A DNA stretch of 41,738 bases from Clostridiales bacterium (GCA_029338615.1 JAQYAS010000001.1:1-41738), one strand, 5' to 3'. Counted from the stretch's first letter, positions 1 through 7,819 are shown. A program made the numbers and translations. Notes: a model not told the origin generated them from the letters alone.

Positions 1-570
1 GAACTGGACAGGCTGTTTTCCTCTCTCTACGAGGATAAGGTCATGGAGCGTATTACCGAGCGGAATTTTGAGATGATGTCGGGGAAATACCAGAAAGAGC
101 AGCTTGAAATTGAAGCAAGGCTGAAAGAGGTGACGGAAACGCTCAATGACAGCTATGAGAAATCGCAGGGCGTGAGGGACTTTCTATCCCTAATCCGCAA
201 CTATCAGGGGCTGAAAGAGTTGGACGCAACCATCATAAACGCACTCATAGACAAGATACTTGTTTCGGAACGTGAGAAACTTGCGGACGGGACAGTAAGG
301 CAGGAAATCAAGATTTACTATAAATTCATCGGCTTTGTCGGTGAATTACATATCACACCCACAAAGCGGTGGACGGCGTTAAAGCCTAAGAATTGTACGG
401 TGTGCGGTGTTGAATACGTCCCCAGCTCTGGAATATCAAAGTATTGTCCCGCTTGTGCTAAGAGGATACAGAGGGAGAAATCAAACGAGAGCAAACGCAG
501 GAGTAGGGAGAGGAACCGAAGGGCATGTATTGAACTGTCCGCAAAAAATGACCGACTGATGTGGACTTCC
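1..570 (+). mobile_element. Right end of an integrated element; junction estimated at about 555-575
   Basis: The recombinase gene abuts, with no spacer, a truncated chromosomal membrane-protein gene. In the second frame a stop at 557-559 is followed immediately by residues that fit the YczE-like family (IIPTDLFPREL...). This places the element/chromosome boundary between roughly 555 and 575. The other end lies outside the window, so the size and cargo are unknown. A recombinase at the extreme edge of an element, reading outward into the attachment site, is the usual arrangement for this family. The exact crossover dinucleotide cannot be read without the other junction. Confidence 0.6.
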
Positions 571-609
571 AATCATCCCGACAGACCTTTTCCCAAGAGA
601 GCTGTCTGA
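1..609 (+). CDS. Large serine recombinase (Tn4451/TnpX-like), C-terminal part, 5' end outside window
   Basis: The frame is open from base 1 and ends at a TGA at 607-609, so only the last ~200 residues are present. What is visible is a coiled-coil/helical segment rich in Glu and Lys, then the 'DATIINALIDKILVSE' region typical of the DUF4368 tail of large serine recombinases, then a Cys-rich zinc-ribbon-like stretch (CTVCG ... YCPAC) followed by a basic segment. Such proteins excise and insert conjugative or mobilizable elements through a catalytic serine located in the N-terminal part not seen here. The last ~15 residues (after about base 560) appear to be encoded by the target gene rather than by the element, because the other frame there matches a YczE-like protein. 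The resolvase family is clear; the exact subfamily is inferred. Confidence 0.85.
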   Translation, partial: ELDRLFSSLYEDKVMERITERNFEMMSGKYQKEQLEIEARLKEVTETLNDSYEKSQGVRDFLSLIRNYQGLKELDATIINALIDKILVSEREKLADGTVRQEIKIYYKFIGFVGELHITPTKRWTALKPKNCTVCGVEYVPSSGISKYCPACAKRIQREKSNESKRRSRERNRRACIELSAKNDRLMWTSNHPDRPFPKRAV

Positions 610-865
610 GATTATATCGGCAAAATATTCCAAGGTTAAGATTTCGTTTGATGTGATCTGCCTTGCAACGACAGCTGCCATGACAGGTTTTATCCTCGAT
701 CATATCTATGGTCTGGGAATCGGCACAGTCCTAGCTGCCTTCACCATGGGCAAGGGAATCGCCATAGTTGGAAATGTCATGGACAAGCATGTTACAATAG
801 CTCCATACATAACAGCACACATTAAGCACCTCGGCACCCACAAGGCCCAGTATGCAGGACACTAA
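572..865 (+). pseudogene. 3' remnant of a YczE/YitT-like membrane protein gene interrupted by the element
   Basis: Frame 2 from about base 560 to the TAA at 863-865 has no start of its own at its natural N-terminus and reads as the end of an integral membrane protein: 'PTDLFPRELSEI', a helix around 'ICLATTAAMTGFIL', and the conserved 'GLGIGTVLAAFTMGKGI' loop. These features fit the C-terminal third of YczE/YyaS-like (DUF6198) proteins, whose function is not known. The N-terminal part must lie on the other side of the inserted element. A GTG at 653 could in principle start a 70-residue peptide, but no convincing ribosome binding site precedes it. The family call is from pattern recognition. 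Confidence 0.65.
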
Positions 866-883
866 GAACAAATTCAACACAAA

Positions 884-941
884 AAAGAACCGCCTGAGAG
901 AATCACATTCAAATTACAGATTTTCTCAAGCGGCTCTTTTT
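884..941 (+). terminator. Rho-independent terminator after the YczE-like remnant
   Basis: An imperfect stem (arms about 886-904 and 919-937, around AGAACCGC / GCGGCTCT) is flanked by A-tracts on the left and T-tracts on the right, so it can work in both directions. It probably ended the transcript of the interrupted gene. Confidence 0.75.
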
Positions 942-956
942 ATATCCCCACGACCA

Positions 957-1147
957 GGCACGTAGATAAAAAATAACCATATATATGCCAGTCGGTAGTG
1001 ACGGCAACCGAGCTTCAACGCTTCTTGCCGCATCGGAGATCCGCAACGTCCTTATCGCGGTCGGAGATGCGTGCAGATAGAAGCAAGTTGAAGCGACAGT
1101 TGCCAAACGTGACTGCATATATATGGTTATTTCTTTATCTGTGTGCC
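957..1147. repeat. 191-bp imperfect inverted repeat (MITE-like or long-hairpin element)
   Basis: The first ~30 bp (957-987) and last ~31 bp (1115-1147) are near-perfect inverted copies: GGCAC..AGATAAA, AAATAACC and ATATATATGC match with one indel. Complementarity continues inward in blocks (GGCAAC, GCTTCAAC, GCTTCT, CGCATC) nearly to the centre, so the whole piece could fold as one long interrupted hairpin. It contains no credible gene. It lies 10 bp past the flavodoxin stop codon, so that operon's transcript would run into it. No clear target-site duplication is visible and no second copy was found in this window. Confidence 0.7.
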
Positions 1148-1156
1148 GTCCGTCGC

Positions 1157-1588
1157 CTACGCATTTGCCAGCTGCCGTCCAAGCTCCTTACACTCCTCAA
1201 GGCCTTCTGCGTCAGGTGTCTCATGGCACATAAGTCCGGCTCCACCTACGAGTTCTGCGCCTGCTGACTGCATTCTCGCCTCCCAGTCGCGCATCCACTC
1301 GCCATCTCCCCAGCCGTATGAACCGAAGAGTGCGATCTTCTTGCCTGCCGCAAATCCCTCAACCTCAGCAACAAATGGCTCCATCTCAGCCTCCTCAAGC
1401 ACCTCGGCTCCCATAGCCGGGCATCCAAGTGCAAACACCGACTCATCCTTGAGTTCATCCGGTGTGATGTTGCTTACAAATACTACCTCAGCTTCCTTTC
1501 CGGCCTCTCTCACACCGTCTGCGATAGCCTCCGCCATCATCTGTGTATTTCCGCCCTGTGTCCAGAATACGATATTAATTTTGCTCAT
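1157..1588 (-). CDS. Short-chain flavodoxin
   Basis: A 143-residue protein of the size of short-chain flavodoxins. The N-terminal FMN phosphate loop reads 'WTQGGNTQMMA' (family form T/S-x-T-G-N-T), then comes 'LGCPAMGAEVLEE' (60s loop) and 'FGSYGWGDGEWMRDW' (90s loop region). It is a cytoplasmic electron carrier that replaces ferredoxin, typically when iron is scarce. The ATG has a GGAGG site 7 bases upstream. It is the second gene after the DUF3793 gene (88-bp gap, no separate promoter seen) and probably shares its operator-controlled promoter. The loop Gly-Gly in place of Thr-Gly is slightly unusual. Identification is firm; its redox partner is unknown. Confidence 0.93.
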   Translation of the reverse strand: MSKINIVFWTQGGNTQMMAEAIADGVREAGKEAEVVFVSNITPDELKDESVFALGCPAMGAEVLEEAEMEPFVAEVEGFAAGKKIALFGSYGWGDGEWMRDWEARMQSAGAELVGGAGLMCHETPDAEGLEECKELGRQLANA

Positions 1589-1676
1589 AATAATCCTCCT
1601 TATGAAATTATATGTTATAGAGATTTTCCCTATACATCCTTGTAAACAGTGTTTAACTGCATCTTTCCATATACTT

Positions 1677-2351
1677 CTACGCCGCGTTTCTACTCGCCGT
1701 GTACATCCCCATGATATCTCTCATATGCAGTCCATTTGAAAGAAACTGGATAAGTCTCTCTTCCGCACATTCAAATATATGAAATGTTCTCCGCTTTGAT
1801 TCAGCATCCTCATACACCTTCCAGTAACCGGAACAAAGTGCATTTCTGCCACTTTGCCGAATAAAACCCTCCACATCCTCCGGTGGGTATCCCAGCAGCA
1901 AGCCCATCTCGTGTGGAAACCACTCCTTGCCAAGAGCTCCATCGCCACAAGCCATATCTTCCTGTACCGGTTGTTTCGAGGTGAATCTTCCTCTGCTCTT
2001 TAAGTACTGCTGATATTTTTCACGGAACTCAGCGAGAATCTCAGAAAGCTCCATGTCCGCATATCCCAGCTCAGACATAAGTCTTTGCACATCATCCCTC
2101 TGAACAAATGCCCTGAGCTTTGCCGCATTGTAGATAAATACATTTACCCTGCCACAGGTTGCTCCCAGTGTGTACATACATATATCACTGTCCTTCAGTA
2201 TCTCCACCATCTGACGATATCCGCTGAGTTCTATGTTCAGAAGATTTGACACCTTGACGCCCGTTATCACTGGTGCACACTGAAGTGCCATCTGAAGTTC
2301 CACGTCACCGAGCTCCATGCCCTTCATGATCTCCCATGTATTTTCACTCAT
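1677..2351 (-). CDS. DUF3793 family protein
   Basis: A 224-residue soluble protein that fits the DUF3793 family of Clostridia: N-terminal 'LQMALQCAPVITGVKVSNLL', a central 'YNAAKLRAFV' segment and the 'EMGLLLGYPPEDVEGFI' motif, with 'CSGYWKVYED' afterwards. The biochemical role of the family is not established; members are often found beside flavodoxin or iron-related genes. Here it is first in a two-gene operon with flavodoxin, behind a strong promoter and a 16-bp palindrome resembling DtxR/MntR-type boxes, which suggests a role under metal (probably iron) limitation. The ATG has GGAGG at a proper distance. Confidence 0.85.
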   Translation of the reverse strand: MSENTWEIMKGMELGDVELQMALQCAPVITGVKVSNLLNIELSGYRQMVEILKDSDICMYTLGATCGRVNVFIYNAAKLRAFVQRDDVQRLMSELGYADMELSEILAEFREKYQQYLKSRGRFTSKQPVQEDMACGDGALGKEWFPHEMGLLLGYPPEDVEGFIRQSGRNALCSGYWKVYEDAESKRRTFHIFECAEERLIQFLSNGLHMRDIMGMYTASRNAA

Positions 2352-2380
2352 ACAAAACCTCCTTGTGACAAATAGGTTTG

Positions 2381-2396
2381 GTTAGCCTTGTCTAAC
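2381..2396. promoter_or_regulatory. Palindromic operator upstream of DUF3793-flavodoxin (DtxR/MntR-like box)
   Basis: The 16-bp sequence GTTAGCCTTGTCTAAC has perfect 5-bp arms (GTTAG/CTAAC) and near-symmetry in the middle. It lies just downstream of the -10 box, where bound repressor would block initiation. It resembles the TTAGG..CCTAA-type sites of DtxR-family metal repressors. Assignment to iron or manganese is inferred from the flavodoxin downstream. Confidence 0.55.
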
Positions 2397-2406
2397 TCTA
2401 GTGAAA

Positions 2407-2435
2407 ATACTACATGATTCCTCCCCGAACGTCAA
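2407..2435 (-). promoter_or_regulatory. Sigma-A promoter of the DUF3793-flavodoxin operon
   Basis: On the minus strand TTGACG (2435-2430) and TAGTAT (2412-2407) are separated by exactly 17 bp. Transcription would start about 2400, immediately before the palindrome at 2381-2396. Confidence 0.7.
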
Positions 2436-2471
2436 TAACCCGGAGTGAGACATTTTCTCACTCCGGGTTAT
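2435..2471. terminator. Hairpin terminator between the ABC operon and the DUF3793 operon
   Basis: A perfect 16-bp stem (2435-2450 with 2456-2471, ATAACCCGGAGTGAGA and its complement) with a 5-base loop. It lies after the last gene of the leftward ABC operon. Poly-T tracts are weak on both sides. Its distal base overlaps the -35 box of the next promoter by one base. Confidence 0.65.
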
Positions 2472-2493
2472 CTTGTTGATTAAAAATATACAT

Positions 2494-2682
2494 TTATAAA
2501 TTCTGCTTTATCATCGTCCTGCGTGGCTCTTTATTTCCGCCTGTTACCATATTGAGCAGCCGCCACACACCATATGCACAGATTCCACACACAGCCACAG
2601 GTACAAGGAGCACTACTATGACTCCTGTGCAGACTCCTGTAACCAGGTATCTAAACCATTTCATCACATCACCATTCCTCAT
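2494..2682 (-). CDS. Small membrane protein, unknown function
   Basis: About 62 residues with one strongly hydrophobic helix (around 'GVIVVLLVPVAVCGICAYGV') and a basic tail. I choose the second ATG (2682) because the GGAG is only 2 bases from the first ATG (2688) and 8 from this one. It follows the ABC permease by about 50 bp on the same strand and precedes the terminator, so it is probably the last gene of that operon. I do not recognise a family; it could be an accessory subunit or a spurious frame. Confidence 0.5.
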   Translation of the reverse strand: MRNGDVMKWFRYLVTGVCTGVIVVLLVPVAVCGICAYGVWRLLNMVTGGNKEPRRTMIKQNL

Positions 2683-2732
2683 CCTCATATCTCCTGTCGT
2701 TTCACGCGCGCATTCATATTACAGCATATCGC

Positions 2733-3503
2733 CTATAAGCTGATCTTCTTAGTAAGCAGTGTCGCACTTCCTATATAACTGCCGATCATGCATACAACAT
2801 AGAGAATAAGCTGCGGTATGTTCTTATACATCGCGTCAAGCATAGTCTCCACCTGCACGTTCTTCCCAAGGTGCGGAAGCTTGTATGCTATGTAGCTCAC
2901 CAGCACATAAAGAGCCACAAAAAGTATAAAGCTGACAACGCCCTTTATCTTCTTATTCTGGAGCACTGTGGAAGACAGTGACACTGCGAGGTACGCTATG
3001 GTGATCATTGTATAGAATTGAATAAGTGCTATTGCTATAAACCCTGCAACATTTGCAATGACACTTCCTATTGATAATCCTCCTGTCCCCAGAATATCAT
3101 CCAGCATAAGCTCAACGCCAGCTACACCGCCGTTATGTGACTTAAGCAGGTTATAATCAACAACTATAAGCAGTCCAAGAAAGGCCACAAGTGTCGCACC
3201 GGTGAGCAGGATTGAAAGCAACTTTGCACCGATAATCTTGTAATTTGAAATTGGCGTCATAAACACCATATACCCAGTCTTGTTCTTCAGATCCTGACTG
3301 TATATTATCACACCATATATCAAGACGAACATAAACGAAGCCCAGCCTCCCATCACAAGGAAGGTGATACCAAGTCCTGCTAACAGATTTTTTTCTGCAA
3401 ATATTCCAATCACGAACAGCAATTCTGCTGCCGCAAGAGCCGTTATAACCACCAGAAGTGGAAATATTCCACGTCTGTATTCATATTTCATCATCTTTAA
3501 CAT
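2733..3503 (-). CDS. ABC-2 type transporter permease (YtrC/D-like)
   Basis: A 256-residue polytopic membrane protein with about six hydrophobic segments and no signal peptide. The loop 'SQDLKNKTGYMVFMTPISNYKIIGAKLL' is the conserved cytoplasmic segment of ABC-2 permeases, where the coupling helix meets the ATPase. It follows the ATPase gene by 24 bp in the GntR-ATPase-permease operon. By analogy with ytrABC-like operons the exporter is probably involved in the response to cell-envelope stress or peptide antibiotics. The substrate cannot be read from sequence. Confidence 0.85.
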   Translation of the reverse strand: MLKMMKYEYRRGIFPLLVVITALAAAELLFVIGIFAEKNLLAGLGITFLVMGGWASFMFVLIYGVIIYSQDLKNKTGYMVFMTPISNYKIIGAKLLSILLTGATLVAFLGLLIVVDYNLLKSHNGGVAGVELMLDDILGTGGLSIGSVIANVAGFIAIALIQFYTMITIAYLAVSLSSTVLQNKKIKGVVSFILFVALYVLVSYIAYKLPHLGKNVQVETMLDAMYKNIPQLILYVVCMIGSYIGSATLLTKKISL

Positions 3504-3527
3504 AATATCTATCTCTCCTTCATCTAA

Positions 3528-4214
3528 CTATGCATATATTTCCTTATACATATCAACTATCGACTTGCCCCTGTTCACTCGCAGCTCCTCTGCATCACCC
3601 TGAAGCACACAGGTGCCATTCTTGATAAAGAATGCGTGATCCACGATCCTCTCAAGTTCATCCACAAGGTGGCTTGACATGAGTACGGCTGTGTCATCCG
3701 ATATATTCCGGACAATCGTGCTGATAATCTTCTCCCTAGCTATGATGTCTATTCCGTTCAGTGGCTCGTCCAGCATGACGATCCTGCTGTCTCTGGACAA
3801 AGTCACCGCTATCTTGAGCTTTGCCAGCATTCCTGAAGACATGCTCTTCGCCTTCTGATCCGGATTCAGCTCCATCTCAGCAAGCAGTCCCATGTATTTG
3901 TCATAGTCAAAGTCATCAAAGAAATCTTTGTAATACTTTCCTATGTCCTTACAGTTCATATATCCGAAGAAGAATGCCTCCGTCGGCATATACGCTATGT
4001 CTTTCTTTGACCTGTATGTCATAGGCACTCCATCTATTGTGATAGTTCCTGAATCCGGCTTGACCAGGCCGGCTATGATCTTCATAAGTGTTGACTTTCC
4101 ACTTCCATTCGGACCGAGCAGCGCATATATGTGTCCCGGCTCAATCTCCAGTGACAGGTCGGATATGGCTGTGGTCGTGATATATTTTTTAACCAGATGT
4201 TCGCATTTTAACAT
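3528..4214 (-). CDS. ABC transporter ATP-binding protein (YtrB-like)
   Basis: A 228-residue single nucleotide-binding domain. Walker A is GPNGSGKST at about residues 34-42, the signature region is 'SMSSGMLAKLK' (124-134; a relaxed LSGGQ typical of the YtrB-type exporters) and Walker B is 'RIVMLDEPLNGID' (144-156), followed by the H-loop in 'LMSSHLVDELE'. It powers the adjacent ABC-2 permease at the inner face of the membrane. It starts 4 bp after the GntR regulator stop, so translation is probably coupled. Confidence 0.9.
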   Translation of the reverse strand: MLKCEHLVKKYITTTAISDLSLEIEPGHIYALLGPNGSGKSTLMKIIAGLVKPDSGTITIDGVPMTYRSKKDIAYMPTEAFFFGYMNCKDIGKYYKDFFDDFDYDKYMGLLAEMELNPDQKAKSMSSGMLAKLKIAVTLSRDSRIVMLDEPLNGIDIIAREKIISTIVRNISDDTAVLMSSHLVDELERIVDHAFFIKNGTCVLQGDAEELRVNRGKSIVDMYKEIYA

Positions 4215-4218
4215 TGTA

Positions 4219-4605
4219 TCATTTCCCTTCTCTTTTATTACTTCTTACTTCCTTCTCAAAGTGTTCTTTTAGCAGTTCAAGGATCTCGTCCTGTGAAAAC
4301 CCCATACCGGTGAGCTGTTCATCAAAGCTCTGTATGATTTCCTCTATTCTCTCCTTTTTCAGGTCGTCTATGACCTTGTCATCCTCCGTCACAAATGTTC
4401 CTATTCCACGTCTGGTATAGGACAACCCCATAGACTCCATCTCGCTGTAAATCCTCGCTGCAGTATTCGGATTTATCTGGTATTCTATGGCAAGTTCTCT
4501 TGATGACGGAAGCTTAGATCCCAAAGGCAGTGTGCCCGCTATGATCTTCTGCTTTATATCCTCTATGACCTGAAGATATATGGGGATATTCGTCTTAAAT
4601 TCCAT
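4219..4605 (-). CDS. GntR family transcriptional regulator, YtrA subfamily
   Basis: A 129-residue regulator with an N-terminal winged helix ('PIYLQVIEDIKQKIIAGTLP', 'LPSSRELAIEYQINPNTAAR', 'RRGIGTFV') and only a short C-terminal dimerisation helix, the layout of the YtrA group rather than FadR or HutC types. Such proteins repress their own ABC operon and release it under envelope stress. The ATG at 4605 is preferred over an in-frame GTG at 4608 because it is better spaced from the GGAGGAGG site. The inverted repeat over its own -10 box fits autorepression. Confidence 0.9.
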   Translation of the reverse strand: MEFKTNIPIYLQVIEDIKQKIIAGTLPLGSKLPSSRELAIEYQINPNTAARIYSEMESMGLSYTRRGIGTFVTEDDKVIDDLKKERIEEIIQSFDEQLTGMGFSQDEILELLKEHFEKEVRSNKREGK

Positions 4606-4650
4606 CACACACCTCCTCCTTGTATGCTGTCTAGCTCCGCTGTACCTCTG

Positions 4651-4689
4651 TACTAGTTGAATAGTACACTAGTATCATAGTGTTGTCAA
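4651..4689 (-). promoter_or_regulatory. Promoter and probable YtrA-type operator of the GntR-ABC operon
   Basis: The minus strand has TTGACA (4689-4684) and TACTAT (4666-4661) with a 17-bp spacer. An inverted repeat TACTAGT-N10-ACTAGTA (4651-4657 and 4668-4674) covers the -10 box and the end of the spacer, the expected position for autorepression by the GntR protein encoded next. Confidence 0.7.
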
Positions 4690-5074
4690 CTGTATTTTTA
4701 AATAAAGCATATTTTTTTAGTTTTTTGTCATCTAGATAGTAACTCATGCATCCGGTCATCTCGTCATTTTTGCTTATTGCCCACAGTTTATCTCATATGC
4801 AATGTTTTCCCTCGTTATCCCAACAACCACCAGCAAATTCACACAAACGAAATTTCTAGCAAGCCTTAAGCACCGGCGCCCTCAGTTCACATACACTCAC
4901 ATATAGCTTCTCAACTCTGTCCGTCCCTATATATTTTCCGAATTTATCCGTCTCGATCCCAGATGGGATCACCCCAAAAACGGATAGCTATCTGTCATTG
5001 ATTGATTATCATTTTCACAAAAGTTTCTCGGATATTCCTGGGTGAATTTCTTGACAATTTATTTAGAAAACTCC
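4690..5074. other. Intergenic region, no gene recognised
   Basis: No frame here has a start, ribosome site and plausible protein. The only structure I see is a short palindrome (GATCCC at 4955-4960, GGGATC at 4965-4970) with no T-tract. The stretch separates the leftward ABC operon from the rightward tRNA gene. Confidence 0.5.
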
Positions 5075-5103
5075 TTGCATTTTTTTCAGAATCTTCTTAT
5101 ACT
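5075..5103 (+). promoter_or_regulatory. Promoter of the tRNA-Pro gene
   Basis: TTGCAT (5075-5080) and TATACT (5098-5103) with a 17-bp spacer, 26 bp before the mature tRNA. Confidence 0.65.
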
Positions 5104-5129
5104 ATTATGGCAGTGTTGATAAACACTAT

Positions 5130-5203
5130 CGGTGCGTGGCTCAGCTTGGTAGAGCGCTTCGTTCGGGACGAAGAGGTCGTGGGTTCGAATCCCGTCGCAC
5201 CGA
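5130..5203 (+). tRNA. tRNA-Pro (anticodon CGG)
   Basis: A 74-nt cloverleaf: acceptor CGGTGCG pairs with CGCACCG, D arm GCTC/GAGC, anticodon stem CTTCG/CGAAG with loop TTCGGGA (anticodon CGG, reads CCG), T loop TTCGAAT. The discriminator base is A and CCA is not encoded. A run of T follows directly. Confidence 0.95.
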
Positions 5204-5365
5204 TTTTTTTTGTATTCTTTTTTATATTTCACAGATATACTTTAGCAAATTTGAGTATAAAACTCCTGTTCACTGTCCATACTCTATTTAGAAGAAAATC
5301 CACATACTGCCAGGCAGTCACCAGTTTTTTCAGACAGATTCATAATTTCAGGAGGTATACAGTAC

Positions 5366-6943
5366 ATGTCAAATATGTTTTGTTTTCAGTGTCAGCAGAC
5401 AGCGGGGGGATCCGCATGTATCAATACCGGAGTGTGCGGCAAGCAGCCATCCACATCTAATCTACAGGACGAGCTTGTGTGTGAGCTTATAAAACTTGCA
5501 GAACTCTCAAAAAATGAGAATAAACACAGCGCGGTCGCCGACAGACTTATCATAGACGGTCTTTTCACAACCCTGACAAATGTAAACTTTGACGACAATG
5601 CAATAAAAGAATTTATGGGAAGGGTTAAAAACGAGCAGAACAAGATCAGCAGACCTGAGGCTGAAAAGATACAGGTGATCGACCTATGGGATGGTGACAC
5701 GGATATAGTATCCTTGCGTTCCACCCTGCTGTTTGGACTCAAGGGTATGGCGGCATACGCCCATCACGCCATGAATCTCGGCTACACAGATAATGAGGTT
5801 CTGAAATGGTTCTACAAGGGACTATGCGAGGTTAACAAGGAGCACAGCGTCACCGAATGGATAGAACTCATCATGGAATTTGGCCAGATCAATTTCAAAT
5901 GCATGGAGCTGCTGGACAAAGCCAACACTGAATCATTTGGCAATCCTGTGCCTACTAGAGTAAATGTTGACATCAAAAACGGGCCATTTATCGTGGTCTC
6001 CGGTCACGACCTGAACGACCTGTCACAGCTCCTTGAGCAGACTAAAAAGACAGGAGTAAATGTATATACCCACTGCGAGATGCTGCCTGCGCACGGCTAT
6101 CCGGAGCTTAACAAATACCATAATCTGGCGGGCAATTTCGGAACCGCATGGCAGAGCCAGCAGACGGAATTTGAGAACATACCCGCACCGGTGCTCTTTA
6201 CCACCAACTGTCTCATGCCGCCAAGACCGAGCTACAAGGACAGGATCTACACCACATCAGTCGTGGGTTATGACGGCATGGTTCACATCTCAGGTACAAG
6301 AGCAGGGAAGAAAGATTTTACCCCTCTGATCAAGCACGCACAGAAGCTTGGCGGCTATGAACACGACAGGAGCATGAGCGGCATAAACGGCGGTCATATG
6401 CTGACGACCGGATTTGGACACAGCGCGGTTCTGTCACAGGCTGGTAAGATCATAGACGCCATCAATGCAGGACATGTCAAGCACATTTTCCTCGTTGGAG
6501 GCTGTGACGGCGCACATCCGGGACGCAACTATTACACCGAATTCGTAAAGCAGACTCCGATGGACACCCTTGTCCTCACCCTCGCCTGCGGCAAATACCG
6601 TTTCAACGATCTCGACCTCGGCGAAATCGACGGGATTCCAAGAATACTCGACATGGGTCAGTGCAACGATTCCTACAGTGCCATCAAGGTCGCTTTGGCT
6701 CTGGCAGATGCATTTCATTGCAGCATAAACGACCTCCCACTCACCCTTGTGCTGTCATGGTACGAGCAGAAAGCCATCTGTATCCTTCTCACCCTGCTGT
6801 CGCTGGGCGTGCGCAACATGTATATCGGCCCGACACTGCCTGCGTTCATGTCTGAGACTGTGATTAAATATCTGGTGGAAAATTATAAGCTAAACCCGAT
6901 CACTGCTCCTGAACAGGATATGGATGCGATACTGAAACGTTGA
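5366..6943 (+). CDS. hcp: Hydroxylamine reductase (hybrid-cluster protein)
   Basis: A 525-residue protein of full length for class I prismane/hybrid-cluster proteins. The N-terminal cubane ligands are C6, C9, C18 and C24 (CFQC ... ACINTGVC). Hybrid-cluster ligand regions follow: 'SGHDLNDL', 'THCEMLPAHGYPEL', 'FTTNCLMPP', 'GGCDGAHPGRNYY' and 'LACGKYRFN'. The enzyme is cytoplasmic and reduces hydroxylamine or nitric oxide, protecting anaerobes from nitrosative stress. AGGAGG lies 10 bases before the ATG. It stands alone after the tRNA gene with a 162-bp leader; I could not assign a convincing promoter or HcpR site. A weak palindrome (6942-6960) overlaps the stop. Confidence 0.96.
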   Translation: MSNMFCFQCQQTAGGSACINTGVCGKQPSTSNLQDELVCELIKLAELSKNENKHSAVADRLIIDGLFTTLTNVNFDDNAIKEFMGRVKNEQNKISRPEAEKIQVIDLWDGDTDIVSLRSTLLFGLKGMAAYAHHAMNLGYTDNEVLKWFYKGLCEVNKEHSVTEWIELIMEFGQINFKCMELLDKANTESFGNPVPTRVNVDIKNGPFIVVSGHDLNDLSQLLEQTKKTGVNVYTHCEMLPAHGYPELNKYHNLAGNFGTAWQSQQTEFENIPAPVLFTTNCLMPPRPSYKDRIYTTSVVGYDGMVHISGTRAGKKDFTPLIKHAQKLGGYEHDRSMSGINGGHMLTTGFGHSAVLSQAGKIIDAINAGHVKHIFLVGGCDGAHPGRNYYTEFVKQTPMDTLVLTLACGKYRFNDLDLGEIDGIPRILDMGQCNDSYSAIKVALALADAFHCSINDLPLTLVLSWYEQKAICILLTLLSLGVRNMYIGPTLPAFMSETVIKYLVENYKLNPITAPEQDMDAILKR

Positions 6944-7066
6944 GTATATCACTTATACTCTCCGCCATATCCGCATTTATCCCTATAGCTTTGTTCCCAA
7001 GACTTTCCGGAATCACAGCTTGATCGAGATTTAACCTGATAAGCGTTATGTTATCGTGTTCTCTTG
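6944..7066 (-). other. Start of the decayed region; small unassigned frame
   Basis: A 56-codon frame on the minus strand (ATG at 7070, stop at 6900, overlapping the hcp 3' end) contains 'NITLIRLNLDQAVIPESLG' and looks protein-like in composition. I recognise no family. Because it runs into hcp on the opposite strand it is more likely a remnant than an intact gene. Confidence 0.25.
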
Positions 7067-7348
7067 TCATTTTCTCAAAAGGAAAGCGGATATGGGCAAA
7101 CTTCCTACCATCGTCATGGCTGTGTTATTTGTCGTGATTCCTCTGTATATCGCCACGCCAAGTCCACCGGCGCCAATGAATGATGCTATACCGGCAAGCG
7201 CTATCGTCATTGTCACCATGTTCCTGATTCCAGAGATTATGACCGGCATCGCGAGTGGAAGCTTGACTTTGAATAAGATCTGCATTCTTGTGCTTCCCAT
7301 GCCCTTCGCCGCCTCGAGAATGTTATCATCCACATTTCTTTTAACATG
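7067..7348 (-). pseudogene. Remnant of a glycine betaine/choline-type ABC permease (OpuAB/OpuCB/ProW family)
   Basis: About 90 codons read as the core of an osmoprotectant permease: '[20 protein letters not shown]' is the EAA loop that contacts the ATPase, followed by '[20 protein letters not shown]' and '[14 protein letters not shown]'. Everything before the EAA loop is missing (an in-frame TAA lies directly upstream at 7349-7351) and the last transmembrane part is replaced by an unrelated tail after 'TMVGSL'. With both ends lost and no partner ATPase or binding protein nearby, it cannot encode a working permease. Confidence 0.75.
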
Positions 7349-7389
7349 TTATATCCTCCTTAAACTTTATCCTGTGAATTCGGTTTCTT

Positions 7390-7730
7390 TCACAATTTCC
7401 TCACCGCATTTACCGGGCACTCCTCAAAGCACAATCCGCAGTGCAGACAGTGGGTATGATTTATCACAAAATCCTTAATACACTTCTGCGGGCAGATCCG
7501 CTCAGCCTTATCATCTGATATTCTCTGTTCATGCCCGTCACCGCAACATTTCCATCACGCATGAGCTGCGCGTAAAAATCCTTGCCCCTTGCCATGCAGA
7601 AATAAACTTTCTCTCCTTCCACCAGCATTATGTCTATTATCCTTATCTGTGGCATGCCCTTGTCATCCACCGTGGCAAATGCCACATCCTTTATCTCCCT
7701 GAGTATCTGCAGGCATCTCTCTGTGTTCAT
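7390..7730 (-). pseudogene. PNPOx-like flavin protein with C-terminal ferredoxin domain, internal deletion and frameshift
   Basis: The N-terminal half starts well (GGAGG, then ATG at 7730) and reads as a pyridoxamine-5'-phosphate-oxidase-fold protein: 'ILREIKDVAFATVDDKGMPQ', 'YFCMARGKDFYAQL'. After 'YQMIRLSG' the frame goes off. In another frame the sequence resumes as a 4Fe-4S domain, 'RICPQKC' then 'HCLHCGLCFEECPVNA', ending at 7390. Intact relatives have about 100 more residues between the two parts, so the gene has lost its middle and the two ends are out of frame. The domain identities are clear; the deletion is inferred by comparison with the family layout. Confidence 0.75.
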
Positions 7731-7819
7731 TGCTTTACCTCCTCGTCTTTTTCTTATCTCTTAAGCACTATTCTATAAGAGGTTTTCTATTAAAAAAAGT
7801 ACACACAATATTGTGGTGT

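Noticed and set aside
1143..1739. Long plus-strand frame opposite flavodoxin
   Set aside because: It is a Ser/Pro/Ala-rich shadow with no ribosome site; the minus-strand flavodoxin explains the coding signal.
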